Positions 1-5,761 of a stretch of 6,075 nt of DNA are shown piece by piece (position 1 is the stretch's first letter; each line of letters starts with the position of its first letter). A model generated the notes under the pieces. It searched no databases, was not told where the DNA came from, and saw nothing but the letters and a program-made list of their open reading frames with translations. The translations under genes were made by a program, and so were the position numbers. This DNA is from Pseudomonadota bacterium (GTDB taxonomy: Bacteria; Pseudomonadota; Alphaproteobacteria; Rhizobiales; Hyphomicrobiaceae): assembly GCA_023428365.1 (NCBI GenBank), contig JAEYYQ010000190.1, positions 1 to 6,075 on the forward strand, given 5' to 3'.

Positions 1-2
1 GC

Positions 3-899
3 GGCGCGCGCGTCCACACCACCAAGTCATCGATCGCCGATCGCGCCTACGAGAACGATGTCGAAGCGCTGCTGCAGATGCGCCGGCTGATGGATTTCCT
101 GCCGTCGAACAATCGCTCCGGCGTGCCATGCCTTCCCACGCAAGATACCGCTGACCGTGTCGAGATGTCCCTCGATACCTTGATCCCCGACAATCCCAAT
201 AAGCCGTACGACATCAAGGAGCTGATCCTCAAAGTCGTGGATGAGGGCGACTTCTTCGAGATCCAGGACGCGTTCGCGAAGAACATCGTCACCGGCTTCG
301 CGCGCATGGAGGGCCGCACCGTTGGCATCGTCGCCAATCAGCCGATGGTGCTGGCTGGCGTGCTCGACTCGGATGCGTCCCGCAAGGCGGCGCGCTTCGT
401 GCGGTTCTGCGATTGCTTCGAAATCCCAATCATCACGCTCGTCGACGTCCCCGGGTTTTTGCCCGGCACGGCACAGGAATACGGCGGCCTGATCAAGCAC
501 GGCGCCAAGCTGCTGTTTGCCTACTCGGAGGCCACGGTTCCCAAAATTACGCTGATCACGCGCAAAGCCTACGGCGGCGCTTACGATGTGATGAGCTCGA
601 AGCATATCCGCGGCGACGTGAACTACGCGTGGCCGTCAGCCGAGATCGCAGTCATGGGCCCGAAAGGCGCAGCGGAGATTTTGTATCGCGCTGAGCTTGG
701 CGATCCGGAGAAGATCAAAGCGCGGATCGACGAATATCAGCAGCGCTTCGCCAATCCGTTCGTAGCCGCCGAACGCGGCTACATCGACGAAGTGATCCTC
801 CCGCGCAACACACGACGCCGGATCTGCCGCGCGCTGAACATGCTGCGCAATAAAAACGTCGAGAATCCGTGGAAAAAGCACGACAATATTCCACTCTAG
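3..899 (+). CDS. pccB: Propionyl-CoA carboxylase beta subunit (carboxyltransferase), 5'-truncated by window edge
   Basis: The carboxyltransferase subunit of propionyl-CoA carboxylase moves the carboxyl group from carboxybiotin (on PccA) to propionyl-CoA, giving methylmalonyl-CoA in the cytoplasm. The frame is open from base 3 to the TAG at 897-899, so 298 residues are visible. The family is about 510 residues long, so this is the last three fifths, including the whole C-terminal crotonase-like half. Recognisable blocks are [17 protein letters not shown] near the visible start, [47 protein letters not shown] and [17 protein letters not shown]. The Asp in GGAYDVM (codon 585-587) is, from memory, the position (Asp422 of Streptomyces PccB) linked to preference for short acyl-CoAs; this supports PccB over a long-chain AccD-type subunit. 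The C-terminus is intact. No pccA or mutase gene follows; the next gene is an unrelated sulfotransferase 60 bases downstream. No U-rich terminator is visible after the stop, so readthrough into the cassette is possible. Confidence 0.95.
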   Translation, partial: GARVHTTKSSIADRAYENDVEALLQMRRLMDFLPSNNRSGVPCLPTQDTADRVEMSLDTLIPDNPNKPYDIKELILKVVDEGDFFEIQDAFAKNIVTGFARMEGRTVGIVANQPMVLAGVLDSDASRKAARFVRFCDCFEIPIITLVDVPGFLPGTAQEYGGLIKHGAKLLFAYSEATVPKITLITRKAYGGAYDVMSSKHIRGDVNYAWPSAEIAVMGPKGAAEILYRAELGDPEKIKARIDEYQQRFANPFVAAERGYIDEVILPRNTRRRICRALNMLRNKNVENPWKKHDNIPL

Positions 900-931
900 G
901 TAGCAGCAATCCTCTTTAATGTGCGAAGTTT

Positions 932-959
932 CAGCCTTCGAGCGCCTCGACGGAAGCTG
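932..959 (+). promoter_or_regulatory. Imperfect hairpin ending at the start codon of gene A
   Basis: CAG (932-934) pairs with CTG (957-959), CTTC (936-939) with GAAG (953-956) and GAG (940-942) with CTC (946-948), around a CGC loop. There is one bulged C on the left arm and a four-base bulge GACG on the right. The right arm contains the only Shine-Dalgarno-like bases (GGAAG, 952-956) before the ATG at 960, so the folded form would hide the ribosome binding site. No T run follows, so it is not a typical intrinsic terminator for pccB. The pairing is seen in the sequence; any regulatory role is inference, and a stem with these bulges can arise by chance. Confidence 0.3.
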
Positions 960-1655
960 ATGATCATCTCTCACGCTCATAAGTTCATTTTTCTCAAAAC
1001 GCAGAAATGCGCTGGTACGAGCGTGGAGTTGGCCCTTTCGAGGCATTGCGGCCCTGACGATGTGATCACACGGGTTGCCCCGGAAGACGAAAAACTGCGC
1101 GATGGACGTGGACCTCAGAACGAGGACATTCCGATCCGTTACCGTGTACCGGGTTGGCAGTTCAAATCTGTCCTCGGGATGAGAGCTTCGAAAGCTGGCA
1201 TCAGATATTTCAATCACATGGGCGCGACTGCTGTCCGGCGGTCGATGGACTCTGCCCTCTTCGATGCCTATCGCAAAGTGACGGTTGTGCGAAATCCATG
1301 GGACCGAGAGGTTTCGCTCTACTACTGGACCTATCGAGACCAATCTCAGCCACCCTCCTTCGATCGTTTCGTCCGGCGTTGGAAAACAGCCTCCGAACGC
1401 AAAAACTTCGATCTCTACTCTATCGATGGTCGCGTCGTCGCCGATGTCATCCTCAGGTATGAGCACCTGCAAGATGACTTCACCGCATTTCTACAATCGC
1501 TTGGAATCACCCACGGCACGGAATTGCCTCGAGCCAAATCAAAGCAGCGCAAGAAGACGCGTGACGGCTACAGGGCAATGTACTCGACAGAGCTCAACGC
1601 CATTGTCGCGAAACGCTACGCGCGCGAAATCGAGGCCTTCAGCTATGAATTCTGA
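960..1655 (+). CDS. Sulfotransferase family protein (gene A of the cassette)
   Basis: A 231-residue protein of the Sulfotransfer_2-like group, expected to transfer sulfate from PAPS to a hydroxyl or amino group of an acceptor. The 5'-phosphosulfate loop is KTQKCAGTS at residues 13-21, right after a beta strand HKFIFL; the 3'-phosphate motif is VVRNPWDREVS at 109-119, with the expected Arg, Pro and Ser spacing (R-x-P-x5-S). Other family marks are GPDDVIT near residue 31, NHMGA at 85-89, RYEHLQDDF at 166-174 and a C-terminal Tyr/Phe-rich end (REIEAFSYEF). There is no signal peptide or membrane segment, so it is cytoplasmic or peripheral. The ATG at 960 is preferred because the family usually begins M-I/L-I-S-H immediately before the P-loop strand. 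A GTG at 921 would add 13 residues with no family support. The ribosome binding site is poor (GGAAG only three bases from ATG). The acceptor cannot be deduced. The stop overlaps the start of gene B. Confidence 0.87.
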   Translation: MIISHAHKFIFLKTQKCAGTSVELALSRHCGPDDVITRVAPEDEKLRDGRGPQNEDIPIRYRVPGWQFKSVLGMRASKAGIRYFNHMGATAVRRSMDSALFDAYRKVTVVRNPWDREVSLYYWTYRDQSQPPSFDRFVRRWKTASERKNFDLYSIDGRVVADVILRYEHLQDDFTAFLQSLGITHGTELPRAKSKQRKKTRDGYRAMYSTELNAIVAKRYAREIEAFSYEF

Positions 1656-2607
1656 CGATGCTCGCGGCACATTGGCGACATCAGCCGCCACGCCGGCAAA
1701 CAAAGCATCCGCACACTATCTCAACGTCATCTCGACAAAGCGTTCGGGACACCACGCTTTCATTTCCTGGATTCAGGCTGGCAGTCGCCAACGTACGCAA
1801 TTCATTAACAACACGGCCATGAAACGTGGGACGTTCGAAAGAATACCCGCGTTTTGTGAAAATCAGAGCGAACCAACGACAGTCATCTTCAACTATGAAG
1901 GTGTTACGCCCAACGGCGTCGCCAGGGCGATTGCGCAGCAGAACCAAACGAAATCACCGATCTATAATCTGCTCTTCGTGCGAGACCCGCTTAATGTCTG
2001 CGCTAGCTTGATGCAGCGTCAAAGGAAATTCAGTCCTGAGCTCTTCAAAATCATGCGCCAGATGTTCGCGCTTTCTGGTTTTCTGGAGATCTGCAAGCGC
2101 GATCCTTCCTATGCTGATCTCATCTTTTACAACCGATGGCTCACCGATGCGCCTTATCGAGACCGCGTAGCGCAACGGCTGCGATTGAATCCGCCTCCGA
2201 TTGGTTTGGAAATATCGCCGTTTGGCGGCGGCAGTTCTTTTAAAGACCTTTCCGAAGGCGGCGATGCGGCAGCTCCCAAGCTCGTGAACCGGTGGAAAGC
2301 CTATAAGGAAAACCCAACATTTCGAGCGATCGTGGGTGCACCGCGCTTCATTGAAACATTCCACGCGTTCGCAAGCGGCGCTATCGCGGATGTAAACGGC
2401 GAAACAGACCTCGACGAGGAACGCGCTGATTACATGCACATGCTTAGCCGCACCAAGCCTTCGTGCACTTACATGTCCAAGCTGGTTGACGGCTTTGCTC
2501 GCGACCAACGCTTCTTCGAAAAAATTGATTCACATGTCCCCCGCATCTACAAGGATGCGATGATCTTGAACTTCTATCTTCGCGCTGCATTGCCTGCCGC
2601 GGCCTAG
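1645..2607 (+). CDS. Divergent sulfotransferase-like P-loop protein with SGHH loop (gene B of the cassette)
   Basis: A 320-residue protein. The frame is open far upstream, but the ATG at 1645 fits best: GAGG at 1632-1635 lies nine bases ahead, and the start overlaps the last 11 bases of gene A, suggesting translational coupling. After a Ser/Ala/Thr-rich leader of about 20 residues comes a strand and loop VISTKRSGHHAF (28-39) in the place of the usual PK-S/A-GT-S/T loop: the Lys, Ser and Gly are kept, but the following GT(T/S) is replaced by GHH. The 3'-phosphate motif is intact, LLFVRDPLNVCAS (109-121). Further blocks are YNRWLTDAPYRDRV (162-175), PFGGGSSF (192-199), NRWKAY (215-220) and APRFIETFHAFA (232-243). 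I recognise this as the SKRSGHH type of sulfotransferase-like proteins seen in bacteria, mostly annotated as hypothetical. No signal peptide or membrane helix is visible. The fold assignment is fairly safe; enzyme activity and substrate are not established. Confidence 0.83.
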   Translation: MNSDDARGTLATSAATPANKASAHYLNVISTKRSGHHAFISWIQAGSRQRTQFINNTAMKRGTFERIPAFCENQSEPTTVIFNYEGVTPNGVARAIAQQNQTKSPIYNLLFVRDPLNVCASLMQRQRKFSPELFKIMRQMFALSGFLEICKRDPSYADLIFYNRWLTDAPYRDRVAQRLRLNPPPIGLEISPFGGGSSFKDLSEGGDAAAPKLVNRWKAYKENPTFRAIVGAPRFIETFHAFASGAIADVNGETDLDEERADYMHMLSRTKPSCTYMSKLVDGFARDQRFFEKIDSHVPRIYKDAMILNFYLRAALPAAA

Positions 2608-2617
2608 GCCGTGGGTT

Positions 2618-2638
2618 ATGCTCGCCTGAGCGTTTTTT
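2618..2638 (+). terminator. Weak intrinsic terminator or attenuator between genes B and C
   Basis: ATGCTC (2618-2623) pairs with GAGCGT (2628-2633) across a GCCT loop, six pairs including one G-T wobble, followed directly by an uninterrupted T6 (2633-2638). The stem is short with four strong central pairs, so termination would be partial at most. It sits 11 bases after the stop of gene B and directly against the Shine-Dalgarno sequence of gene C, so it could set the ratio of C to A and B. The base pairing and T run are seen; termination is inferred. Confidence 0.4.
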
Positions 2639-2646
2639 GGAGGTGA
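2639..2646 (+). promoter_or_regulatory. Full-length Shine-Dalgarno sequence before gene C
   Basis: GGAGGTGA is a complete match to the anti-Shine-Dalgarno end of 16S rRNA, the strongest ribosome binding site in the window. It lies only four bases (counted from GGAGG) before the GTG at 2648, closer than ideal, which leaves the true start of gene C open. A second site, GAGGAG at 2681-2686, stands six bases before another in-frame GTG at 2693. Confidence 0.6.
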
Positions 2647-2647
2647 T

Positions 2648-3532
2648 GTGGACCTCGAATGGTCCGCTCCTGAGTTCCACGAGGAGATACGAGTGACTCC
2701 AAACAATGCCGTTTTCCTGGCTGTTCACGTGCCGAAATGTGCAGGAACTTCACTCGATCGGCACATCATCGGCCACTTACCATCCGGGCAAGGCTGGATC
2801 ACACGCAAGCGCAGCTACTGGCTCCAGCCATGGGGCCGCGCCTACAAGAGACCTACCCCCAGCATTATAAAGGATGTGAGGTACGTCTCCGGGCACCACA
2901 TGGGCTCTTCCGTAGCCAGCCTGTTCCCGGGAAAAACGCTGTATCGTAGCGTCCTCATCCGCGAGCCCACGTCGTTTCTGCTCTCCTACTATAACTTCCG
3001 GATGATGCGGTATATTGCTGACGGTAAGAAGCCCTACAGCTTCGAACTGCACCTGCGCTCCCAGCCCGCAAATATGATTTCTCACTTCATATTGTCACGG
3101 TGGTGCGAAATACCGTGGGCGACGCTTCTCACAATGTCATCAGAGGCCAAATATGAGCGTCTCAATCGCGAATTGGCGTCGTTCTGGTATGTTGCTGACT
3201 ACTCGAAATGCGATGAACTGAGCGGCTTGATCAGCGCAAAGCTCGACATCCCTGCGATTGCGACACGCGCCAACACGAAGGAGAATTGGCTGAAGCGCGT
3301 CGACTGGCAACCATTGACCGCCTCGGATTTATCGCCATCAACCGTGCGAGAAATCAAAGCACGGACTCAGATTGATCGGGCCATCTGGCGCAGCTGGGCG
3401 GATGTTGGCCTGAAAACTCAAACGATCCAACCGGTGCGCCAAGAGACAAGCGAGCGTGTCCCGTTTGCGATCACGGAAGCCGCACGCATCTATCATTCGG
3501 CTGCCAGGAGGTATCAACGCGGCTGGTTCTGA
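2648..3532 (+). CDS. Sulfotransferase family protein (gene C of the cassette)
   Basis: A 294-residue protein if started at GTG 2648, or 279 if started at GTG 2693 (codon 16). The later start has a well-spaced GAGGAG and gives an N-terminus (MTPNNAVFLAVHVPK) closer to the family norm; the first has the stronger Shine-Dalgarno. Numbering from 2648, the PAPS 5' loop is VHVPKCAGTS (26-35, Lys30) and the 3'-phosphate motif is LIREPTSFLLSYYNF (103-117, with Arg105, Pro107, Ser113). Between them VSGHHMGSS (80-88) matches the G-H-x-x-G/S element of Sulfotransfer_2-type enzymes. It shares the loop type of gene A but is otherwise very different, so the two are not recent copies. A basic tail from about residue 258 (several Arg, ends RRYQRGWF) could bind membrane or RNA, but this is speculative. 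No signal peptide. It converges on the protease gene with 19 bases between stops. Acceptor unknown. Confidence 0.83.
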   Translation: MDLEWSAPEFHEEIRVTPNNAVFLAVHVPKCAGTSLDRHIIGHLPSGQGWITRKRSYWLQPWGRAYKRPTPSIIKDVRYVSGHHMGSSVASLFPGKTLYRSVLIREPTSFLLSYYNFRMMRYIADGKKPYSFELHLRSQPANMISHFILSRWCEIPWATLLTMSSEAKYERLNRELASFWYVADYSKCDELSGLISAKLDIPAIATRANTKENWLKRVDWQPLTASDLSPSTVREIKARTQIDRAIWRSWADVGLKTQTIQPVRQETSERVPFAITEAARIYHSAARRYQRGWF

Positions 3533-3551
3533 CGCTGACCGATTCGGCCGC

Positions 3552-4979
3552 CTAACCGGAGAACTGGAACTGAAGTACGCGGCCGCCGCGCTTCAGGACG
3601 ATCTGCCATAGGCGTTGCTGTTGTCCGAGTGTCTTTTCCAAATCGTTCACGGACTCGATCGTCTCGCGACCGATTCTGACGATGATGTCGCCCGGACGGA
3701 AGATGTTGGCGGACGCCGACCCGCTGCGCACCGACATCACAACGACCTGTCCTTCTTCCTCCTCCAGACCGAGTTCCTCGGCGAGTGCGGGCAAGAGATT
3801 CGCGACGCGCGCGCCATCAAACGGATGTTGCCCTGAAAGATTGCGAACATCGTCGCGCGTTGGTGGCGGAGGTGCCTTGAGTGGCAGCGACAGCGCAACC
3901 CGTTTTCCACCTCGCATGACTTCGAACCGCGATTGGTTCCCAACGCCACGCATGACCACCCGATAGTAGACCGATCGCGCGTCGGTGACGTCGAAGCCAT
4001 CAACGGCGACGATCACATCGCCGGCCTGGAGGCCAGCCTCCGATGCTGGTCCGACCGCGTGCACGCGGGACACCAGCGCCCCGGCGATGCGATCCATGCC
4101 CAGGGCGCTCGCGATATCCCGTGTGACGGCCTCAAGCTTCGCGCCCAGCCAGGGACGTTCGACCTTTCGGCCCGTCAAAGCGCTGTCCACATAGAGACGC
4201 ACAAGATTGGCGGGAATCGCGAAGCCGATACCGTGAGACCCACCGGTACGGGAAAAAATCGCCGTATTGATACCGACCAGCTGTCCGTTCATGTCGATCA
4301 GGCCGCCGCCTGAATTGCCCGGATTGATCGCGGCGTCGGTTTGGATGAAGACCTGTGCGTCGGACCGTCCGATTTCGGTGCGCGCCAACGCTGAAACAAT
4401 GCCTGTGGTTACGGTTTGACCAACCCCGAACGGATTGCCGATCGCCAGCACGACATCGCCGACTTCGAGAGCATCGGAATCGGCAAACTCCAGCGCCGGA
4501 AACTGACCGCTATCAGCTTCAATTCGCAGCACAGCAATGTCCGATTTCTCGTCTTGCAGGATGACCTTGGCGTCATATTCGCGCCGGTCGGCGAGGGCCA
4601 CACGGATCTCGGCGGCTGCGCCGCCACCGCCCTGGATGACGTGGTTATTTGTGACAACGATGCCGTTCTCGTCCACGAGAACACCGGAGCCGAGCGAATT
4701 CTGCGCGCGCTCACGCGGCATTCCGAACCCATCACCAAAGAACCTGCGGAAGAACGTATCGTCGAACAAAGCCGGCGCCGAAGTCTGCACGCGGCTCTTC
4801 ACGTAGACATTGACGACGGCCGGCGCGACGCGTTTCACGATCGGTGAGAAGGAGTACTGCACCGCATCGCGCGACGGAGGCGGTTCGCGATGCTGCGCCT
4901 CAACGCGATAAAGCGGGATCGAAAGTGCCAACAGAAATGCGCTGAGAATCAACACTGTCCGTCGCACGGAAAGCATCAT
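3552..4979 (-). CDS. degP: Do/HtrA (DegP/DegQ-type) periplasmic serine endoprotease
   Basis: A 475-residue envelope protease and chaperone that removes misfolded periplasmic proteins. Residues 1-28 form a signal peptide (MMLSVRR, hydrophobic core, cleavage likely after VEA). The trypsin-like domain spans about 40-270 with the full catalytic triad: His113 in VVTNNHVI, Asp147 in EKSDIAVL and Ser223 in NPGNSGGGL. Two PDZ domains follow, about 276-367 (binding loop near PWLGA) and about 388-472, as in DegP/DegQ and unlike single-PDZ DegS. The loop before the protease core (FDDTFFRRFFGDGFG) is short and lacks the cysteines of E. coli DegP, so it is closer to DegQ/MucD; the symbol is therefore approximate. 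The start is supported by GAGAGGAG (4986-4993 on this strand), its GGAG core six bases before the first of two adjacent ATGs. It lies downstream of rplQ, separated by a terminator, so it probably has its own promoter. No terminator with a T run is seen after the stop. Confidence 0.95.
   Translation of the reverse strand: MMLSVRRTVLILSAFLLALSIPLYRVEAQHREPPPSRDAVQYSFSPIVKRVAPAVVNVYVKSRVQTSAPALFDDTFFRRFFGDGFGMPRERAQNSLGSGVLVDENGIVVTNNHVIQGGGGAAAEIRVALADRREYDAKVILQDEKSDIAVLRIEADSGQFPALEFADSDALEVGDVVLAIGNPFGVGQTVTTGIVSALARTEIGRSDAQVFIQTDAAINPGNSGGGLIDMNGQLVGINTAIFSRTGGSHGIGFAIPANLVRLYVDSALTGRKVERPWLGAKLEAVTRDIASALGMDRIAGALVSRVHAVGPASEAGLQAGDVIVAVDGFDVTDARSVYYRVVMRGVGNQSRFEVMRGGKRVALSLPLKAPPPPTRDDVRNLSGQHPFDGARVANLLPALAEELGLEEEEGQVVVMSVRSGSASANIFRPGDIIVRIGRETIESVNDLEKTLGQQQRLWQIVLKRGGRVLQFQFSG
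3570..3596. other. Strong GC-rich hairpin in the 3' end of the protease gene, 37 bases past gene C
   Basis: CTGAAG (3570-3575) pairs with CTTCAG (3591-3596) and CGCGG (3578-3582) with CCGCG (3586-3590), around a CCG loop and with a two-base bulge TA: 11 pairs. It lies inside the last codons of the protease gene (around LKRGGRVLQ) and within the expected 3' trailer of gene C. Neither strand has a T run after it, so it is not a canonical intrinsic terminator. It might stop or protect transcripts of the convergent pair, or simply reflect coding of two Gly and several Arg/Leu/Gln codons. Confidence 0.35.
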
Positions 4980-5071
4980 GCCCGGCTCCTCTCTTCAGTG
5001 AATTCCGGCTACCGGCCCCCGGGGATCGAATGGATCCGCGACTGCGCGACGGTACTCCATCGCCAGCGCGA

Positions 5072-5100
5072 ACTATAAGGCGGAGTTCGACAGGACTGAA
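5072..5100 (-). promoter_or_regulatory. Candidate promoter for the Do-family protease gene
   Basis: On the minus strand TATAGT (5072-5077) matches five of six bases of TATAAT, with TTCAGT (5095-5100) 17 bases upstream as a weak -35. Read one base differently, CTTTCA followed 17 bases later by CTTATAG resembles the alphaproteobacterial heat-shock (RpoH) pattern CTTG..CYTATNT, with one mismatch in the -10. A start near 5065 would give a leader of about 85 bases to the ATG at 4979. The surrounding 4980-5174 holds no supported gene. The -35 is poor in either reading. Confidence 0.3.
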
Positions 5101-5174
5101 AGGCGTGTCATGGTCTCAGGGCGACGGTCATCTGTCGACGGGCGTCTCGACACGCGCGCCGTCTGAAGACCTGC

Positions 5175-5212
5175 AAAAAGCAAAGCGCGCTGTCCCGGTT
5201 GGAACAGCGCGC
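5175..5212 (-). terminator. Intrinsic terminator of rplQ (end of the ribosomal/rpoA operon)
   Basis: A perfect nine-base stem, GCGCGCTGT (5204-5212 read on the minus strand) with ACAGCGCGC (5185-5193), encloses a ten-base loop. It is followed on the minus strand by a T-rich run TTTGCTTTTT (5175-5184). It begins 25 bases after the rplQ stop. This is the clearest terminator in the window and separates the operon from the protease gene. Confidence 0.85.
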
Positions 5213-5237
5213 CAAATCTGTCCGGTTCGAGCACGAC

Positions 5238-5666
5238 TTAGGCGCTCGCACCCTCTTCGCTCTGCTGCGCGGCAACGCGAGCCTTATCGTCCTTGCCCTT
5301 CGCCGACGTATCGCGATCAACGAGCTCGATCACAGCGCGCGGAGCATTGTCACCAAAACGGAAGCCTGCCTTCAGGACGCGGCTATAGCCACCGGCGCGA
5401 TCCTTGTAGCGCGGGGCCAGCGTATCGAAAAGCTTCTTGACCATCGCCTCGTCACGCAGACGGGCAGCCGCCAGACGGCGCGAGTTCAAGTCGCCGCGCT
5501 TGGCCAGCGTGATATACTTATCGATGACCCGCTTGAGGTCTTTCGCCTTCGGCAACGTTGTGACGATCTGCTCGTGGCGGATCAGCGCTGCTGCCATATT
5601 CGAGAACATCGCCTGGCGATGTCCGCTGTCCCGGCTGAAGCGCCGGCCGAGTTTACGGTGTCTCAT
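5238..5666 (-). CDS. rplQ: 50S ribosomal protein L17
   Basis: A 142-residue protein of the large ribosomal subunit, bound near the exit tunnel. The N-terminus [20 protein letters not shown] is the diagnostic L17 signature, followed by [15 protein letters not shown] (residues 37-51) and the conserved block [18 protein letters not shown] (about 92-109) with [10 protein letters not shown]. coli L17 is 127 residues; the extra tail here (about 120-142, Lys/Asp then Ala/Glu/Ser-rich) is common in alphaproteobacteria. The ATG at 5666 is preceded by AGGA eight bases upstream. It follows rpoA on the same strand after 95 bases, the usual order at the end of the alpha operon, and is closed by the terminator at 5175-5212. 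Confidence 0.98.
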   Translation of the reverse strand: MRHRKLGRRFSRDSGHRQAMFSNMAAALIRHEQIVTTLPKAKDLKRVIDKYITLAKRGDLNSRRLAAARLRDEAMVKKLFDTLAPRYKDRAGGYSRVLKAGFRFGDNAPRAVIELVDRDTSAKGKDDKARVAAQQSEEGASA

Positions 5667-5725
5667 AGGTCTTGTCCTTTTGTGAGCTTGTTATGGGGAG
5701 GTTCTTCGGCCTCGCCTCGTAGTTC

Positions 5726-5754
5726 ATGTGAGGTCGCTCGTCACGACCTCGCAT
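5726..5754 (-). other. Hairpin in the rpoA-rplQ intergenic region
   Basis: Arms of 11 bases (5726-5736 and 5744-5754, ATGTGAGGTCG against CGACCTCGCAT) enclose a seven-base loop. In the minus-strand transcript ten positions pair, seven of them consecutive next to the loop, with one A-C mismatch. It starts seven bases after the rpoA stop. No T run follows, so complete termination is unlikely; an RNA-processing, stabilising or attenuating element between two co-transcribed genes is a possible role. The pairing is seen; the function is inference. Confidence 0.45.
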
Positions 5755-5761
5755 TCGTCTC

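Noticed and set aside
915..920. TTTAAT as a -10 box of a promoter for gene A
   Set aside because: No acceptable -35 hexamer lies 16-18 bases upstream, so the call would rest on six AT-rich bases.
636..1472. Open frame of 278 codons on the minus strand
   Set aside because: It lies antisense to pccB and gene A, both with clear family motifs, and its translation resembles no known domain.
1285..1644. Long upstream extension of the gene B frame over gene A (total 440 codons)
   Set aside because: The extension is translated from the coding sequence of gene A in another frame and has no family features; the SGHH protein begins naturally at ATG 1645 with a GAGG site.
1649..1660. ATTCTGACGATG repeated at 3673-3684, considered as possible flanking repeats of an insertion
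   Set aside because: A 12-base match is expected about once by chance in 6 kb, and both copies lie in coding sequence, not at the cassette edges.
2601..2610. Perfect palindrome GGCCTAGGCC at the end of gene B, considered as an operator or recombination site
   Set aside because: It is short, GC-rich and contains the gene B stop; nothing else supports a binding or crossover site.
900..3551. Insertion sequence, integrase remnant or tRNA attachment site bounding the cassette
   Set aside because: No transposase or integrase motifs, terminal inverted repeats or tRNA-like sequence could be found on either strand.
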